Shown here: positions 1 to 9,145 of the stretch, piece after piece | How positions within the stretch are numbered: position 1 is the first letter of the stretch | How the letters are laid out: each line of letters begins with the position of its first letter | NCBI RefSeq assembly: GCF_026343115.1 | Contig: NZ_JAPEMC010000001.1 | Span: 992,001 to 1,056,000 of the forward strand | From: Streptomyces sp. NBC_00102 | GTDB lineage: Bacteria > Actinomycetota > Actinomycetes > Streptomycetales > Streptomycetaceae | Direction: 5' to 3' | Length of the DNA stretch: 64,000 bases | Made by a program: the position numbers and the translations under genes | Notes under the pieces: generated by a model | Told to the model about the DNA's origin: nothing | What the model saw: only the letters and a program-made list of their open reading frames with translations | Databases searched by the model: none

Positions 1-1
1 G

Positions 2-625
2 GTCCGGCGGGCCGCCGAGGGCCGTCCGGTGCTGGGGATCTGCGGCGGTTTCCAGGTGCTCGGCGAGCGGATCGAGGACGAGGTCGAGTCGCGGGCCGGT
101 GTGGTCGAGGGGCTCGGCCTGCTGCCGGTACGCGTCCGGTTCGCGCGGGAGAAGACCCTGGCCCGGCCGGTCGGTACGGCGCTCGGAGAGCCGGTGGAGG
201 GGTACGAGATCCACCACGGGGTCGCCGACGTGCGGGACGGCGAACCGTTCCTGGACGGGTGCCGGGTGGGCCAGGTGTGGGGGACGCACTGGCACGGGTC
301 GCTGGAGAGCGACGCGTTCCGGCGGGCGTTCCTGACGGAGGTCGCGCGGGCCTCGGGGCGGCGGTTCACGGCCGCCCCGGACACCAGCTTCGCCGCGTTG
401 CGCGAGGAGCAGCTGGACCTGCTGGGCGACCTGATCGAGGAGCACGCGGACACCGACGCCCTGTGGCGGCTGATCGAACAGGGCGCGCCGAAGGGGCTGC
501 CGTTCGTCGGTCCGGGCGCCCCGGTACTGCCGGGTGCGGGCGCCGATGTCGGGTCCGAACCGCCCGCCGTACCGCCCGCCGTGACGCGCACGAACGTTTC
601 CGACACCATCCAGGAGGCCCTGTGA
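2..625 (+). CDS. cobQ: Cobyric acid synthase, C-terminal part (truncated by window edge)
   Basis: This is the C-terminal glutaminase part of cobyric acid synthase, which amidates four side chains of adenosyl-cobyrinic acid diamide using glutamine and ATP. The nucleophile cysteine lies in LGICGGFQVLG near the left edge and the catalytic histidine in GTHWHGSL, so the GATase-1 triad region is complete. The N-terminal ATP-binding domain lies outside the window. A proline/alanine-rich tail ends the protein. The stop overlaps the GTG of the next gene (GTGA), so the two are translationally coupled in a cobalamin operon. The family call is firm; only the missing 5' part is unseen. Confidence 0.93.
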   Translation, partial: VRRAAEGRPVLGICGGFQVLGERIEDEVESRAGVVEGLGLLPVRVRFAREKTLARPVGTALGEPVEGYEIHHGVADVRDGEPFLDGCRVGQVWGTHWHGSLESDAFRRAFLTEVARASGRRFTAAPDTSFAALREEQLDLLGDLIEEHADTDALWRLIEQGAPKGLPFVGPGAPVLPGAGADVGSEPPAVPPAVTRTNVSDTIQEAL

Positions 626-2730
626 GCACGCCGTATCCGTTCACCGCGATCGTCGGCCAGGACGATCTGAGGCTCGGGCTGCTGCTGAACGCCGTGTCAC
701 CCGCGGTCGGCGGGGTGCTGGTGCGCGGCGAGAAGGGCACCGCGAAGTCCACCGCGGTGCGGGCGCTGGCGGCCCTGATGCCGGAGGTCGCGGTGGTGCC
801 GGGCTGCCGGTTCTCCTGCGACCCGGTCTCCCCCGACCCGGCGTGCCCGGACGGTCCGCACGCGGCGGCGCCCGGCGCTTCGCGGGCGGCGCGGACGGTG
901 GAGCTGCCGGTCGGCGCCTCCGAGGACCGGCTGGTCGGCGCGCTCGACATCGAACGGGCGCTCGCCGAGGGCGTGAAGGCCTTCGAGCCGGGTCTGCTGG
1001 CCGACGCGCACCGCGGAATCCTCTACGTGGACGAGGTCAACCTCCTCCACGACCATCTGGTGGACCTGCTGCTGGACGCGGCGGCGATGGGCGCGTCGTA
1101 CGTGGAGCGCGAGGGCGTCTCCGTACGCCACGCGGCACGGTTCCTGCTGGTCGGCACGATGAACCCGGAAGAGGGCGAGCTGCGGCCGCAGTTGCTGGAC
1201 CGGTTCGGGCTGACCGTGGAGGTGGCCGCGTCCCGGGACACCGATCTGCGGGTGGAGGTCGTGCGGCGGCGCCTGGCGTACGACGACGATCCGGCGGGCT
1301 TCGCGGCGGCGTGGGCCGACGAGGAGAACGCGCTGCGCGGGCGGATCACCGCGGCGCGCGCCCTGCTCCCCCGGGTCGTGCTCGGTGACGGGGCGCTGCG
1401 ACGGATCGCGGCCACCTGCGCGGCGTTCGAGGTCGACGGGATGCGCGCGGACATCGTGATGGCCCGTACCGCGACCGCCCTGGCCGCCTGGGCCGGGCGG
1501 GACGAGGTGACCGCCGACGAAGTGCGGCAGGCCGCCCTGCTGGCGTTGCCGCACCGGCGCCGGCGCAACCCCTTCGACGCTCCGGGGCTGGACGAGGAGA
1601 AGCTCGACGACACGCTCCGGGAGGCCGCCGAGGAGGAGAGCCGGCGGGACGAGCGGGACGGCGGCCCGGACCCCGATCCGGACCCCGATCCGGACCCCGA
1701 TCCGGACCCCGATCCGGACCCCGACCCCGGGCCGGACGGGCCGGGCGACGGGGGCGGTCCCGGGGGCGGGGTGCCGCCGCAGGGGGGTGGTCCCGAGGAC
1801 GCGCCTTCGCCCTCGCCGGACCGTCCGGACACCTCGGCGGGCGAACCGGGCGAGCGGGGCGAACCGGGCGGGCAGGGCGCTCCGGCGGGCGGTGAGCAGC
1901 AGCCGGTCGCGGCTGCCGAGCCGTTCCGTACGAAGATGCTGAGCGTCCCCGGCCTCGGCGAGGGCGCGGCCGGGCGCCGGTCGCGGGCGCGGACCGAGCA
2001 CGGCCGGACGACCGGCGCGCGGCGTCCGGAGGGCGCGCTGACCAAGCTGCACCTGGCTGCGACCGTGCAGGCCGCCGCCCCGCACCAGCGGGCGCGCGGA
2101 CGGTCCGGGCGGGGGCTCGTGGTGCGCCGGGACGATCTGCGGCAGGCGACCCGGGAGGGGCGTGAGGGCAACCTCGTGCTCTTCGTGGTGGACGCCTCCG
2201 GGTCGATGGCGGCCCGCCGGCGGATGAGCGCGGTCAAGGGCGCGGTGCTGTCGCTGCTGCTCGACGCGTACCAACGGCGGGACAAGGTGGGCCTGGTGAC
2301 GTTCCGGGGGCGGGACGCCGAGCTGGTGCTGCCGCCGACCTCGTCGGTGGACGCGGCGGCGGCCCGGCTGGAAACCCTGCCGACCGGTGGGCGCACCCCG
2401 CTGGCCGCCGGTCTGCTGAAGGCGCACGACGTACTGCGGGTGGAGCGGATGCGCGATCCCTCGCGGCGTCCGCTCCTCGTGGTGGTGACGGACGGCCGGG
2501 CGACCGGTGGTCCGGAGCCGGTGGCGCTGGCCGCCCGGGCGGGCCGGCTGCACGCCGCCGAGGGCACCGCGTCCGTGGTGGTGGACTGCGAGTCGGGGAT
2601 CGTACGCCTCGGGCTCGCCGCACAGCTCGCCCGCGATCTGGGAGGCACCGCCGTCACGCTCGACGAGCTGCGGGCCGACTCGATCGCCGGGCTGGTCAAG
2701 GATGTCAGAGCAGCCGGGAGGGCCGCGTAA
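622..2730 (+). CDS. Putative cobaltochelatase, fused ChlI/ChlD-type AAA+ and VWA subunit
   Basis: A 702-residue fusion of an AAA+ motor and an integrin-like (VWA) domain, as in the I and D subunits of magnesium and cobalt chelatases. The Walker A region is GEKGTAKST near residue 36 and the Walker B region is GILYVDEVNLL near residue 135. A low-complexity linker with a run of Asp-Pro pairs (about residues 352-375) leads to the VWA domain, whose MIDAS motif is VVDASGSM. It should power cobalt insertion with a CobN-type subunit that is not in this window. The GTG start was chosen because it overlaps the cobQ stop. Its stop overlaps the cobO start by one base (TAATG). Confidence 0.9.
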   Translation: MSTPYPFTAIVGQDDLRLGLLLNAVSPAVGGVLVRGEKGTAKSTAVRALAALMPEVAVVPGCRFSCDPVSPDPACPDGPHAAAPGASRAARTVELPVGASEDRLVGALDIERALAEGVKAFEPGLLADAHRGILYVDEVNLLHDHLVDLLLDAAAMGASYVEREGVSVRHAARFLLVGTMNPEEGELRPQLLDRFGLTVEVAASRDTDLRVEVVRRRLAYDDDPAGFAAAWADEENALRGRITAARALLPRVVLGDGALRRIAATCAAFEVDGMRADIVMARTATALAAWAGRDEVTADEVRQAALLALPHRRRRNPFDAPGLDEEKLDDTLREAAEEESRRDERDGGPDPDPDPDPDPDPDPDPDPDPGPDGPGDGGGPGGGVPPQGGGPEDAPSPSPDRPDTSAGEPGERGEPGGQGAPAGGEQQPVAAAEPFRTKMLSVPGLGEGAAGRRSRARTEHGRTTGARRPEGALTKLHLAATVQAAAPHQRARGRSGRGLVVRRDDLRQATREGREGNLVLFVVDASGSMAARRRMSAVKGAVLSLLLDAYQRRDKVGLVTFRGRDAELVLPPTSSVDAAAARLETLPTGGRTPLAAGLLKAHDVLRVERMRDPSRRPLLVVVTDGRATGGPEPVALAARAGRLHAAEGTASVVVDCESGIVRLGLAAQLARDLGGTAVTLDELRADSIAGLVKDVRAAGRAA

Positions 2731-3344
2731 TGCCGCAGGGACAGCCGACTTCGGTACCGGACGACGGGCTCACCACCCGTCAGCGCCGCAACCGCCCCCT
2801 TCTCCTGGTCCACACCGGGATCGGCAAGGGGAAGTCGACGGCGGCCTTCGGGCTGGCGCTCCGGGCCTGGAACCAGGGGTGGCCGATCGGGGTGTTCCAG
2901 TTCGTCAAGTCGGCGAAGTGGAAGGTCGGCGAGGAGAACGCGCTGAAGGTCCTCGGGGCCAGTGGCGAGGGCGGAACGGTCGCCTGGCACAAGATGGGCG
3001 AGGGCTGGTCGTGGGTCCAGCGCGGGCCCTTGGGGGAGAACGACAACACGGCGAACGAGGAGAAGGCCCGGGAGGGCTGGGCGCAGGTCAAGCGCGACCT
3101 CGCCGCCGAGACGTACAAGCTGTACGTGCTGGACGAGTTCGCGTATCCGCTGCACTGGGGGTGGATCGACACCGAGGACGTGGTGGAGACGCTGCGGAAC
3201 CGTCCCGGCACCCAGCACGTGGTGATCACCGGCCGCAACGCCCCGCAGGCGCTGCTGGACGCGGCGGACCTGGTGACCGACATGTCGAAGGTGAAGCACC
3301 CGATGGACGCGGGTCAGAAGGGCCAGCGAGGCATCGAGTGGTGA
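2730..3344 (+). CDS. cobO: Cob(I)yrinic acid a,c-diamide adenosyltransferase
   Basis: CobO/BtuR-type corrinoid adenosyltransferase of 204 residues. It transfers the 5'-deoxyadenosyl group of ATP to cobalt(I) in the corrin ring. The P-loop TGIGKGKST sits near residue 30, followed by VFQFVKSAKWKVGEE and YVLDEFAYPLHWGWID, which are typical of the family. The length is normal. It is coupled on both sides: its ATG overlaps the chelatase stop and its TGA overlaps the cobB GTG. This places adenosylation in the same transcript as chelation and amidation. Confidence 0.95.
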   Translation: MPQGQPTSVPDDGLTTRQRRNRPLLLVHTGIGKGKSTAAFGLALRAWNQGWPIGVFQFVKSAKWKVGEENALKVLGASGEGGTVAWHKMGEGWSWVQRGPLGENDNTANEEKAREGWAQVKRDLAAETYKLYVLDEFAYPLHWGWIDTEDVVETLRNRPGTQHVVITGRNAPQALLDAADLVTDMSKVKHPMDAGQKGQRGIEW

Positions 3345-4693
3345 ACGGCCCCCGGAACACGCCCCGTCTGGTGATCGCCGCCCCGGCCTCGGGCAGCGGC
3401 AAGACCACCGTCGCCACCGGGCTGATGGCCGCCTTCGCCGCGCGCGGGCTCGCCGTATCCCCGCACAAGGTGGGCCCCGACTACATCGATCCCGGCTACC
3501 ACGCGCTGGCGACCGGGCGGCCGGGCCGCAATCTCGACGCGTACATGTGCGGGACCGGTCTCATCGGGCCGCTCTTCGCGCACGGCTCGGCGGGCGCGGA
3601 CCTCGCGGTGGTGGAGGGCGTGATGGGGCTCTTCGACGGGGCCTCGGGCCAGGGCGAGCTGGCGTCGACGGCGCAGGTGGCGAAGTTGCTGCGGGCGCCG
3701 GTGGTGCTGGTGGTCGACGCCTCCTCGCAGTCGCGTTCGGTGGCCGCCCTGGTGCACGGTTTCGCGGCCTGGGACCCGGGGGTGCGGATCGGCGGGGTGA
3801 TCCTCAACAAGGTGGCCTCCGACCGGCACGAGACGCTGCTGCGGGACGCCCTGGAGGAGTCCGGGCTGCCGGTCCTCGGGGTGCTGCGGCGGGCCGCGCA
3901 GGTGGAGACCCCGTCACGCCATCTGGGGCTGGTGCCGGTGGCCGAGCGGCGTGCGGACGCGGTGGACGCGGTGGCGGCGATGGGCGAACGCGTGCGGGCC
4001 GGCTGCGACATGGACGCGCTGCTGGCGCTGGCGCGTACCGCTCCGCCGCTGGACGTGACGGCCTGGGAGCCGGAGGGTCACGAGCTCTCCGGGAAGCGGC
4101 CGGTGGTCGCCGTGGCGGGCGGGGCGGCGTTCACCTTCGCGTACGCCGAGCACGCCGAGCTGCTCACGGCGGCGGGGGCGGAGGTCGTCCCCTTCGACCC
4201 GCTGCACGACGAGAAGCTCCCCGACGGCACGGCCGGACTGGTCATCGGGGGCGGTTTCCCGGAGGTGTACGCCCCCGAGCTGTCGGCCAACGAACCGCTG
4301 CGCCGGGCGGTCACCGCGCTCGCGGAGAGCGGGGCGCCGGTGGCGGCCGAGTGCGCGGGGCTGCTCTATCTGGCGCGTGAGCTGGACGGCCGGCCGATGT
4401 GCGGGGTGCTGGACGCGAGCGCCCGGATGTCGGGACGCCTGACGCTCGGTTACCGGGAGGCGGTGGCGGTCGCGGACAGTTCGCTGGCGGCGGCCGGGAC
4501 CCGGGTGCGCGGCCACGAGTTCCACCGCACGGTGCTGGAGCCGGGCGCCGGGCCCGTACCGGCCTGGGGCATGCACCTGCCGGAACGCCGGGTGGAGGGC
4601 TTCGTCCGGGGCGGGGTGCACGCGAGTTATCTGCACACCCACTGGGCGGGGGCGCCGGGGACGGCCCGGCGGTTCGTGGAGCGGTGCGGCTGA
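3341..4693 (+). CDS. cobB: Cobyrinate a,c-diamide synthase
   Basis: CobB/CbiA-type enzyme of 450 residues that amidates carboxylates a and c of (hydrogeno)cobyrinate using glutamine. The N-terminal dethiobiotin-synthetase-like ATP-binding domain has the P-loop PASGSGKTT and KVGPDYIDPGYH. The C-terminal glutaminase domain has the nucleophile in AECAGLLYLA and the histidine in LHTHWAG. Two adjacent GTG codons could start it; the second (GTGA) overlaps the cobO stop and was chosen. It is the last gene of this plus-strand cobalamin run before a short convergent gap. Confidence 0.94.
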   Translation: MNGPRNTPRLVIAAPASGSGKTTVATGLMAAFAARGLAVSPHKVGPDYIDPGYHALATGRPGRNLDAYMCGTGLIGPLFAHGSAGADLAVVEGVMGLFDGASGQGELASTAQVAKLLRAPVVLVVDASSQSRSVAALVHGFAAWDPGVRIGGVILNKVASDRHETLLRDALEESGLPVLGVLRRAAQVETPSRHLGLVPVAERRADAVDAVAAMGERVRAGCDMDALLALARTAPPLDVTAWEPEGHELSGKRPVVAVAGGAAFTFAYAEHAELLTAAGAEVVPFDPLHDEKLPDGTAGLVIGGGFPEVYAPELSANEPLRRAVTALAESGAPVAAECAGLLYLARELDGRPMCGVLDASARMSGRLTLGYREAVAVADSSLAAAGTRVRGHEFHRTVLEPGAGPVPAWGMHLPERRVEGFVRGGVHASYLHTHWAGAPGTARRFVERCG

Positions 4694-4740
4694 GGACTGT
4701 CCCGGTGCGCTGAGGGGCCTCCTTCGTGGCGGGGCTCCGC

Positions 4741-5463
4741 TCAGTCCGCGATGCCGACGACCAGCCAGATGAAGCCGACCCCGCCGATCGTGCAGAGCAC
4801 GGTCGAACGCGCGGGGTGGTCGTGGTGGGCCTCGGGCAGGATCTCGGCGGCGGCGAGGTAGAGGAGCGCGCCGCTGAAGAACCCCAGATATCCGCCGAGC
4901 AGTTCCTCCGGAAGAGTGAACACCAACGTGGTCGCCGCGCCCACGATCGGGGCGATCGCGTCCGCGAAGAGCATGAAGAACGCCTTGCGGCGATTGTTCC
5001 CGTAGAGACTGGTAAGGGTGTAGGTGTTGAATCCGTCGGCGAAGTCGTGGGTGATGACGGCGAGTGCGACGGCGGCCCCCATGCCGGCGCCGACTTGGAA
5101 GGCGGCGCCGAGCGCGACCCCGTCCATCAGGCTGTGGCCGACCATCGCGGCCGCCGCCGTCAGCCCCACCTGGGGGACGCGTTCCTCGCCCGCACCGTGC
5201 GCCGCCTGGCGTACGGCGAGCAGGCGCTCCACCAGATGGGCCAGCAGAAAGCCCCCCACGAACAACAGCAGGGCGGCGGGCACCCCCGCCACGGGCCGCC
5301 CGGCCGCATCGATCGCCTCCGGCAGGAGGTCGAGACCGACCACGCCGAGCATCAGCCCGCCGGCGAAGCCGAGCACCAGGTGCCGGCGGTCGGTGACGCG
5401 TTGCGCGACCCAGCCGCCGGCCAGAGTCATCAGGAACGCGCCGAGCGCGACGAACACCGCCAT
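4741..5463 (-). CDS. ZIP-family divalent metal transporter
   Basis: A 240-residue integral membrane protein with about eight hydrophobic segments. The ZIP metal-binding motifs are visible as HSLMDGVALG in the fourth and HDFADGFN in the fifth main segment; this follows the family pattern of a histidine followed by acid and glycine. A short loop with histidine lies between segments three and four. The family moves zinc or related metals inward across the membrane. It lies inside a cobalamin locus, convergent to cobB and divergent from the CobC fusion gene. A role in supplying a metal to that pathway is only inference. Confidence 0.85.
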   Translation of the reverse strand: MAVFVALGAFLMTLAGGWVAQRVTDRRHLVLGFAGGLMLGVVGLDLLPEAIDAAGRPVAGVPAALLLFVGGFLLAHLVERLLAVRQAAHGAGEERVPQVGLTAAAAMVGHSLMDGVALGAAFQVGAGMGAAVALAVITHDFADGFNTYTLTSLYGNNRRKAFFMLFADAIAPIVGAATTLVFTLPEELLGGYLGFFSGALLYLAAAEILPEAHHDHPARSTVLCTIGGVGFIWLVVGIAD

Positions 5464-5576
5464 GGGCCCTTGCTAGCCGATCGGCCCCGTTGCCCGCATC
5501 TCCGCAGGAGCGCCGTACGCCCCGCCGGGTGTCCCCCGAGGACCCGGCGGCGGCGGACCGTACGAAAGGACTTCCC

Positions 5577-7163
5577 GTGACCGCAGACGCAGGGTCCGGA
5601 CCCCACTCCCCCGCCCCCGCCGCCGGGCCCGCGCTCGTCGTCGGCGTGGGTGCCCGCAGGGGCGTCCCGGGCGAGGAGGTGTCCGCGCTGATCGAACAGG
5701 TGCTGCGGACGGCGGGTCTCGCGGTCTCCGACGTGGTCGAACTGGCCACCGTCGAGGCGAAGACCGCGGAGCCGGGCATCGTGGCGGCGGCCGCGCGGCT
5801 CGGGGTTCCGCTGCGCGGCAGGTCGGCCGCGGAGCTGACCCGGGTGCCGGTGCCCGGAGCGTCCGAGGAGGTCGGCGCATGGGTCGGTACGCCCTCGGTG
5901 GCAGAGGCGGCGGCGCTCTGCGCGGCGGACGAACTGGTGGTACCGAAGACGAAGTCGGCCCGTGCGACGTGCGCGGTGGCCCGCCGCGGCGGGGTGCGCG
6001 CGGTTCTCCCGGAAGCGGAATCTTCCGCTGCGCCGGTGACGGGAGGCGCCGCGCCCATCACCATGGCTGCCATGACTCCCCCCACGCGGTACTTCGAGAG
6101 CGGCGGCCCCGACCTGCGTCACCACGGCGACGCGGAGGTGCGCGGCCGGCAATTGACCGATCTCGCCGTGAATGTCCGGACGAACACCCCGCCGCACTGG
6201 TTGCGGGAACGCATAGCGGCCTCCCTCGGAGGGCTCGCCGCCTACCCCGACGGCCGTGCGGCGCGGGCCGCCGTCGCCGCCCGGCACGGGCTCCCGGTGA
6301 ACCGGGTACTGCTCACCGCCGGGGCGGCCGAGGCGTTCGTGCTGATCGCGCGGGCACTGCCGGCCCTGCGGCCGGTCGTGGTGCACCCGCAGTTCACGGA
6401 GCCGGAGGCGGCGCTGCGGGCGGCCGGGCACGAGGTGGGGCGAGTGATCCTGCGGGCGGAGGACGGGTTCCGGCTGGACCCGGCGAGGGTGCCGGAGGAC
6501 GCCGATCTGGTGATCGTCGGCAATCCGACCAACCCGACGTCGGTGCTGCACCCGGCCGGTGTGCTGGAGGCGCTGGCGAGACCGGGCCGGACCCTGGTGG
6601 TCGACGAGGCGTTCATGGACGCCGTGCCCGGGGAGCGCGAGGCGCTCTGCGGGCGTACGGACATCCCGGGCCTCGTCGTGCTGCGCAGCCTCACCAAGAC
6701 GTGGGGGCTGGCCGGGCTGCGGATCGGCTACGTGCTGGCCGATCCCGGGGTGATCGCCCTGCTGGAGGAGGCGCAGCCGCTCTGGCCCGTGTCGTCGCCG
6801 GCGCTGGCGGCGGCCGAGGCCTGCATGGAGCCGCGGGCACTGGCGGAGGCGGCCTGCGCGGCGGACCGGATCGCGGTGGACCGGGCCCATCTGCTGGCGG
6901 GCATCGCGGAGTTCGGCGAGATCGAGGTGGTGGCCCCGGCGCAGGGGCCGTTCGTGCTGATCCGGCTGGAGGGTGCGTCCGAACTGCGGGAGGGGCTGCG
7001 TTCGCTGGGGTTCGCGGCCCGGCGCGGGGACACCTTCCCGGGGCTCGGACCGGACTGGCTGCGGCTCGCGGTCCGGGACCGGGTGACGACGAACCGCTTC
7101 CTGCAGGCACTGGACCTGGCGCTCCAGGCGATGCCAGTGGTGGCCGGGAGGCAGGCGGGGTGA
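5577..7163 (+). CDS. cobC: CbiG-C/CobE-like domain fused to CobC-type PLP enzyme
   Basis: A 528-residue two-domain protein. Residues about 20-150 resemble the C-terminal domain of CbiG/CobE (GVGARRGVPGEEV, then TKSARATCAVARRGG). Residues about 180-520 are an aminotransferase-fold enzyme with the PLP lysine in LRSLTKTWGLAGLRIGY, close to CobC/CobD threonine-phosphate decarboxylases that make the aminopropanol linker, and to mycobacterial Rv2231c. The GTG start was chosen for the AAAGGA ribosome site seven bases upstream; an ATG-like start farther upstream would add about 29 residues. The fusion joins a corrin-ring step to a side-chain step. Confidence 0.85.
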   Translation: MTADAGSGPHSPAPAAGPALVVGVGARRGVPGEEVSALIEQVLRTAGLAVSDVVELATVEAKTAEPGIVAAAARLGVPLRGRSAAELTRVPVPGASEEVGAWVGTPSVAEAAALCAADELVVPKTKSARATCAVARRGGVRAVLPEAESSAAPVTGGAAPITMAAMTPPTRYFESGGPDLRHHGDAEVRGRQLTDLAVNVRTNTPPHWLRERIAASLGGLAAYPDGRAARAAVAARHGLPVNRVLLTAGAAEAFVLIARALPALRPVVVHPQFTEPEAALRAAGHEVGRVILRAEDGFRLDPARVPEDADLVIVGNPTNPTSVLHPAGVLEALARPGRTLVVDEAFMDAVPGEREALCGRTDIPGLVVLRSLTKTWGLAGLRIGYVLADPGVIALLEEAQPLWPVSSPALAAAEACMEPRALAEAACAADRIAVDRAHLLAGIAEFGEIEVVAPAQGPFVLIRLEGASELREGLRSLGFAARRGDTFPGLGPDWLRLAVRDRVTTNRFLQALDLALQAMPVVAGRQAG

Positions 7164-7179
7164 CGCGGGGCGGGCCGTC

Positions 7180-7350
7180 CGCGGGAAATCGGGGGCGGCC
7201 CGCACGGATCGGGGCGTACCGGCAATCGGGGGCGTACCGGCGGGAAATCGGGGGCGAACCGGCGGGGTTCGGGACGGCCCGTACGGATCGAGGACGCCCG
7301 AGCGGGGATCGGGGGCGTACGGGTGGCCCGTCACGGTGCTGTACGCCCCC
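7180..7350. repeat. Imperfect GGGGGCGTACCGG repeats ending in a hairpin
   Basis: About five diverged copies of a unit resembling AATCGGGGGCGTACCGGC lie between the convergent CobC and LAETG genes. The last copy forms the left arm of a perfect 10-bp inverted repeat (GGGGGCGTAC at 7311-7320, complement at 7341-7350) with a 20-base loop. It may act as a weak bidirectional terminator. No coding potential was seen. Confidence 0.5.
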
Positions 7351-7434
7351 GGCGCCCGGGTACTGCGGGCCGGGCCGCGCGCCCGCCTGAGCGCGCGGTC
7401 CGGCCGGTGCCCACCTGCCCGGTGGCGGGCCGGA

Positions 7435-8625
7435 TCAGTCCTGGGCGCGCCTGCGGGCGAGCACGGTCGCACCGGCGCCGAGCGCCAGCAGCAGGGCCGC
7501 GCCGCCGGCGATGAGCGGGGTGCTGGAGCTGCTGCCGGTCTCCGCGAGGTCGTCCCCGGAGACGGTGGCCGGGGAGTTGTCGGCGCCGGTCTGCGTCTTC
7601 ACGTCGCCGCCGCCGGAGGTGCTGCCGGTCGAGCCGGTGTCGCCCGTGGCGCCTTCGTCGGTCGCCCCGCCGTCCTCCTGACCGCCGTCCGTGGAACCGG
7701 AGTCGCCGGTGTCGCCGGAGGTCTCGCCCGAGCCGTTGTCGCCGGTCGCCCCGCTGTCCGTGGCGCCGCCGTCGTCCGTACCGCCGTCGTCGGAGCCTCC
7801 GTCGTCGCCGTAACCTCCGTCGTCCGTGCCGCCGTTGCCCGACCCGCCGTGACCGGAACCGCCGTGGCCGGAACCGCCGTGGCCCGAGCCGCCGTTGCCC
7901 GAGCCGCCGTGGCCGGAGCCGGGCGTGCTGCAGGTCGCCTCGGCGAGAGTGATGTCGCCCTTCACGTCGGCGACGTTGAGGTTGCCCGGGTTGAGGGAGA
8001 TCCGCAGCTGAAGTGCCGCAGCGGCGGCGGTCTTCGAGGTGGTGCTGGTCTTCGACAGGTCCAGGGTCACCTTGCCGACGCCGGGCACGTCCACCTCGGT
8101 CCTGCCGCCCGCCGTGAGGGTGATCCGCTTGCCGAGGACCGTCACATGGCCGAGGACGTTCGACTCCGCGACCGGCTTCCTGCCGACCTCGCAGACGGCC
8201 TTGGAAGTGACCTTCTCGACCTCGATGAGCGGGAGGAGCGGCAGCCCGGGGACCTGCACGCGGGCCTTGACGAGGTTGCTGTGCCCTTCCGCACGGCGCT
8301 CGTCGGCCGTGGCGCCGGAGGTCGCGACATCGGCCCGCAGCACCTGGACCGGACCCTTGTCCACACCGTCCAGCCTGACCGAGAGCGCGGTCTTCTCGGC
8401 ACTCTGCGGGGCGTGGACCTCGTTGAGCGTGGCCGTGAGCGGTACATCGACGGTCTTGCCCACGAGCGAGACGTCGAGCGCCGTCCGGAGCACGACCGCG
8501 CTCGCCTTGCCCTCGCCCGTGCCCGTCGTCGCCGGAGCTGCGGCCTGCGCGGGGAACGCGGCGAACAGGGCGACGGGAGCGGCGGCGGCCGCCAGGGCGG
8601 CGAGACGGAAGGTGTTGCTGTTCAA
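7435..8625 (-). CDS. LAETG-anchored cell-surface protein (SCO1860-like)
   Basis: A 396-residue exported protein. It has an N-terminal signal peptide (LAALAAAAAPVALFAAFPAQA), a globular region of about 220 residues, then a Gly/Ser/His and Gly/Asp/Thr-rich stalk built of GSGHGG and GSGNGG units. The C-terminus is a sortase signal: LAETG, a hydrophobic segment and the basic tail RRRAQD. A sortase E-type enzyme would attach it to peptidoglycan. The TTG start (NSNTF follows) was chosen because an upstream ATG lies inside a hairpin and gives a basic, non-signal N-terminus. Position next to cobalamin genes matches the SCO1859/1860 order I recall from Streptomyces coelicolor. Function is unknown. Confidence 0.82.
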   Translation of the reverse strand: MNSNTFRLAALAAAAAPVALFAAFPAQAAAPATTGTGEGKASAVVLRTALDVSLVGKTVDVPLTATLNEVHAPQSAEKTALSVRLDGVDKGPVQVLRADVATSGATADERRAEGHSNLVKARVQVPGLPLLPLIEVEKVTSKAVCEVGRKPVAESNVLGHVTVLGKRITLTAGGRTEVDVPGVGKVTLDLSKTSTTSKTAAAAALQLRISLNPGNLNVADVKGDITLAEATCSTPGSGHGGSGNGGSGHGGSGHGGSGHGGSGNGGTDDGGYGDDGGSDDGGTDDGGATDSGATGDNGSGETSGDTGDSGSTDGGQEDGGATDEGATGDTGSTGSTSGGGDVKTQTGADNSPATVSGDDLAETGSSSSTPLIAGGAALLLALGAGATVLARRRAQD

Positions 8626-9145
8626 AATGGTGGAACCCCCACAAGAGACATGGAGCCGACGGCGCCGTCCAATGGGGGACATCGCGTGCGCCGTCGGCCT
8701 CGACTCCGTGAATTTTTACGCACAGAGAGTGAAGTGGCGGACACCTGACGCTAGTTCACCCTAAAGGGGGGTTTTAGCGTACGTTTTCGAATCTGGCGGC
8801 ACGCTCGTTCCCCGGACTAACCCGTTTCACCGAATACGCGGTGTCGACGGTGGCGTCGAGGGATCGGATCGGGCATTCACAACGAGAGGGCAGCCGGATC
8901 GTCACTGCCTGTCAACGCGGCGCCCCTGGCGCTCTGCCGAGGACCGCAGTCCGCGCCGGGGAACGCCGGCAGGCAGGCCGGTCCGGACACTGCCGCAACC
9001 CTGACAAGCGCGCGGTTCGCCACTGACGGGCTGTGGCCATGATCGAGGCCGGGCGCCGCCGGCGAGCGGTGTCGGCAAGGTCGCGCCCCGAACGCTGCCG
9101 TAGCCCTCACAAGATCGCGTGCCGGGCCGGTGACATGCTGTACGC
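8626..9145. other. Divergent intergenic region with a duplicated block of about 55 bp
   Basis: This 520-bp gap separates the LAETG gene from the divergent membrane-protein gene. Next to the LAETG gene it holds the leader hairpin and an AT-rich stretch near 8710-8720 that could be a -10 region. Toward the right, a block near 8990-9043 is repeated, imperfectly, at 9093-9149; both copies share CTGCCG, CCCT, ACAAG, CTGT and end in CATGA. The second copy contains the start codon of the next gene. No ORF with protein-like composition was seen. Confidence 0.5.
8655..8698 (-). promoter_or_regulatory. Perfect 11-bp hairpin in the 5' leader of the LAETG gene
   Basis: GCCGACGGCGC at 8655-8665 pairs with GCGCCGTCGGC at 8688-8698 with a 22-base loop. 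It lies about 30 bases upstream of the chosen TTG start and ends before the G-rich ribosome site. It could influence translation or mRNA stability of the surface protein; this is inference. Confidence 0.4.

Noticed and set aside
1..60. Cobalamin riboswitch for the cob operon
   Set aside because: The window begins inside cobQ, so the operon leader is not visible.
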